Below, in pieces: positions 63,346 to 64,000 of a stretch of DNA of 64,000 nt. This DNA comes from Schaalia sp. 19OD2882 (GTDB lineage Bacteria; Actinomycetota; Actinomycetes; Actinomycetales; Actinomycetaceae): NCBI RefSeq assembly GCF_018986735.1, contig NZ_CP065521.1, positions 1,612,001 to 1,676,000 on the forward strand, read 5' to 3'. The translations under genes and the position numbers were made by a program. Numbering within the stretch: the first letter of the stretch is position 1; each line of letters opens with the position of its first letter. The notes beneath the pieces were generated by a model. That model worked only from the letters and a program-made list of their open reading frames with translations. It was not told the DNA's origin and searched no databases.

Positions 63346-63642
63346 TCATCCTTCGCGGAACATGATTCCGAAGCTTCCCCGCGGATAGTGCCACTTGAGC
63401 ACTCCGTCGGGGGCCATGGCCAGGCAGGTTCCGCATTCCAGGCACGCCGCGTACTCGACGGAGACGGTCCCGTCGGCCTCGACCGTGTACACGTGGGCCG
63501 GGCAGATGCGTTCGAGCAGCTTTCCGGCGCCCGTGCGCCGGGCCAGCTCCTGGTCGACTTCGATGTGGGACTCGTCCTCGTCGAGGTTGTACGTGTTGCC
63601 GGCCAGCCTGGCCGGCACCGAGTCGATGACGAATTCAGCCAT
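63346..63642 (-). CDS. fixX: Ferredoxin-like protein FixX
   Basis: A 98-residue iron-sulfur protein paired with FixC. The four cluster cysteines are present: one in RICPAHVYT and three in CLECGTC. The terminal WHYPRGSFGIMFREG matches the WEYPRGTFGVEFRYG end of E. coli FixX. It passes electrons between the FixC flavoprotein and quinone or other acceptors. Start taken at ATG 63642; ATG 63651 is also possible but too close to AGAGG. It lies 27 nt after fixC. Confidence 0.9.
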   Translation of the reverse strand: MAEFVIDSVPARLAGNTYNLDEDESHIEVDQELARRTGAGKLLERICPAHVYTVEADGTVSVEYAACLECGTCLAMAPDGVLKWHYPRGSFGIMFREG

Positions 63643-63669
63643 TGTTCCCATTCCTCTCGACGATGCCGT

Positions 63670-64000
63670 TCACAGGGCCCGTACACCGGCCAGGGCGTCC
63701 CCCATGACCTCGGTGAGTTTCACCCGTGAGGCCTTCAGGGCGTCCAGTCCGACCCGAAGCATGCGACGCCTGGGGGTCAGGTCGTGGTTGAAGACCCCGT
63801 GGAACACGTCTGCGGCCAGTTGCCCGTAGTCGGTGTACATGCGCGGGCGTTCCAGGAAGGCGGGAGTCCTGGAGTAGGTCGCCATGTCCTTGCCGACGAA
63901 ACCCGCGTCGAGCTGCCTGCGGTACTCGTCCATGGCTGCCTGGGTGAAGTCACCGGCGTCAAGGGCTCGCCGGATCGCCTCGGCCGCTGCCAGCGCCGAT
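63670..64000 (-). CDS. fixC: FixC / electron-transfer flavoprotein-quinone oxidoreductase (3' end)
   Basis: Only the C-terminal 109 residues lie in the window; the frame is open to the last base. It reads SALAAAEAIRRALDAGDFTQ followed by YRRQLDAGFVGKDMATYSRT and PAFLERPRMYTDYGQLAADV. This is the end of the FAD-dependent FixC/ETF-QO family. The gene continues beyond 64000, and fixA/fixB homologues are to be expected upstream. Confidence 0.85.
   Translation of the reverse strand, partial: SALAAAEAIRRALDAGDFTQAAMDEYRRQLDAGFVGKDMATYSRTPAFLERPRMYTDYGQLAADVFHGVFNHDLTPRRRMLRVGLDALKASRVKLTEVMGDALAGVRAL

Overview
The window reads as a chromosomal stretch of a high-GC Gram-positive bacterium, most likely an Actinomycetaceae member (Actinomyces/Schaalia-like). 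Pointers are the actinobacterial gene orders (mraZ-to-yggT cell-wall cluster followed by divIVA, lspA, rluD and dnaE; lexA beside nrdR and a LysM protein; a DUF3046 gene next to recA), PriA-type HisA, SepF instead of FtsA, a DivIVA/Wag31 growth protein and DUF6318-type lipoproteins. The genus is an inference from gene content.

Layout. 1-2596: a tandem, partly decayed pair of DUF6318-like lipoprotein and PKD-like protein genes. 2656-8861 (minus): histidine genes hisD-hisC-hisB-(unknown)-hisH-priA-sseB-like. 9000-10481 (plus): an LCP cell-wall ligase and an S4 RNA-binding protein. 10575-11534 (minus): a GIY-YIG protein. 11564-17875 (minus): dnaE, a GNAT, rluD, lspA, divIVA. 18040-33666 (minus): the dcw cluster mraZ-rsmH-ftsL-ftsI-murF-mraY-murD-ftsW-murG-murC-ftsQ-ftsZ-pgeF-sepF-yggT, with a promoter and MraZ-type operator at its head and a hairpin at its tail; murE is not in it. 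34223-42462: DUF3040 protein, DNA polymerase IV, a spermidine-synthase-like protein, a PAC2 protein, a HelD/HelR-type ATPase, D-3-phosphoglycerate dehydrogenase and NrdR. 42545-43959: a divergent LysM protein/lexA pair sharing two SOS boxes. 44049-49590: L-lactate dehydrogenase, DinG-like helicase, HflX, a methyltransferase. 49586-50466: a non-coding island bounded by inverted arrays of 21-bp repeats, containing a broken DUF6318 lipoprotein. 50462-64000: miaA, miaB, DUF3000, cinA, recX, recA, DUF3046, clgR, pgsA, ftsK, a PfkB kinase, RNase J, fixX and the end of fixC.

Functional links. Envelope growth and division dominate: peptidoglycan precursor synthesis (MurC, D, F, G, MraY), septum assembly (FtsZ, SepF, FtsQ, FtsL, FtsI, FtsW), polar growth (DivIVA), phospholipid head groups (PgsA), lipoprotein processing (LspA) and glycopolymer attachment (LCP). 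A DNA-damage circuit is also visible: LexA boxes lie before lexA, the LysM protein and recA, with recX, dinB and dinG also present. RNA metabolism is represented by RNase J, MiaA, MiaB, RsmH, RluD and HflX.

Expression signals. Genes within operons are joined by 4-nt ATGA or GTGA overlaps. At about a dozen genes a TANNNT hexamer ends 5-7 nt before the start codon, with no usable ribosome binding site, which indicates leaderless transcripts. In four places the TAG stop of one gene forms the first half of the next gene's -10 hexamer. No tRNA, rRNA, CRISPR array or complete insertion sequence was recognised.
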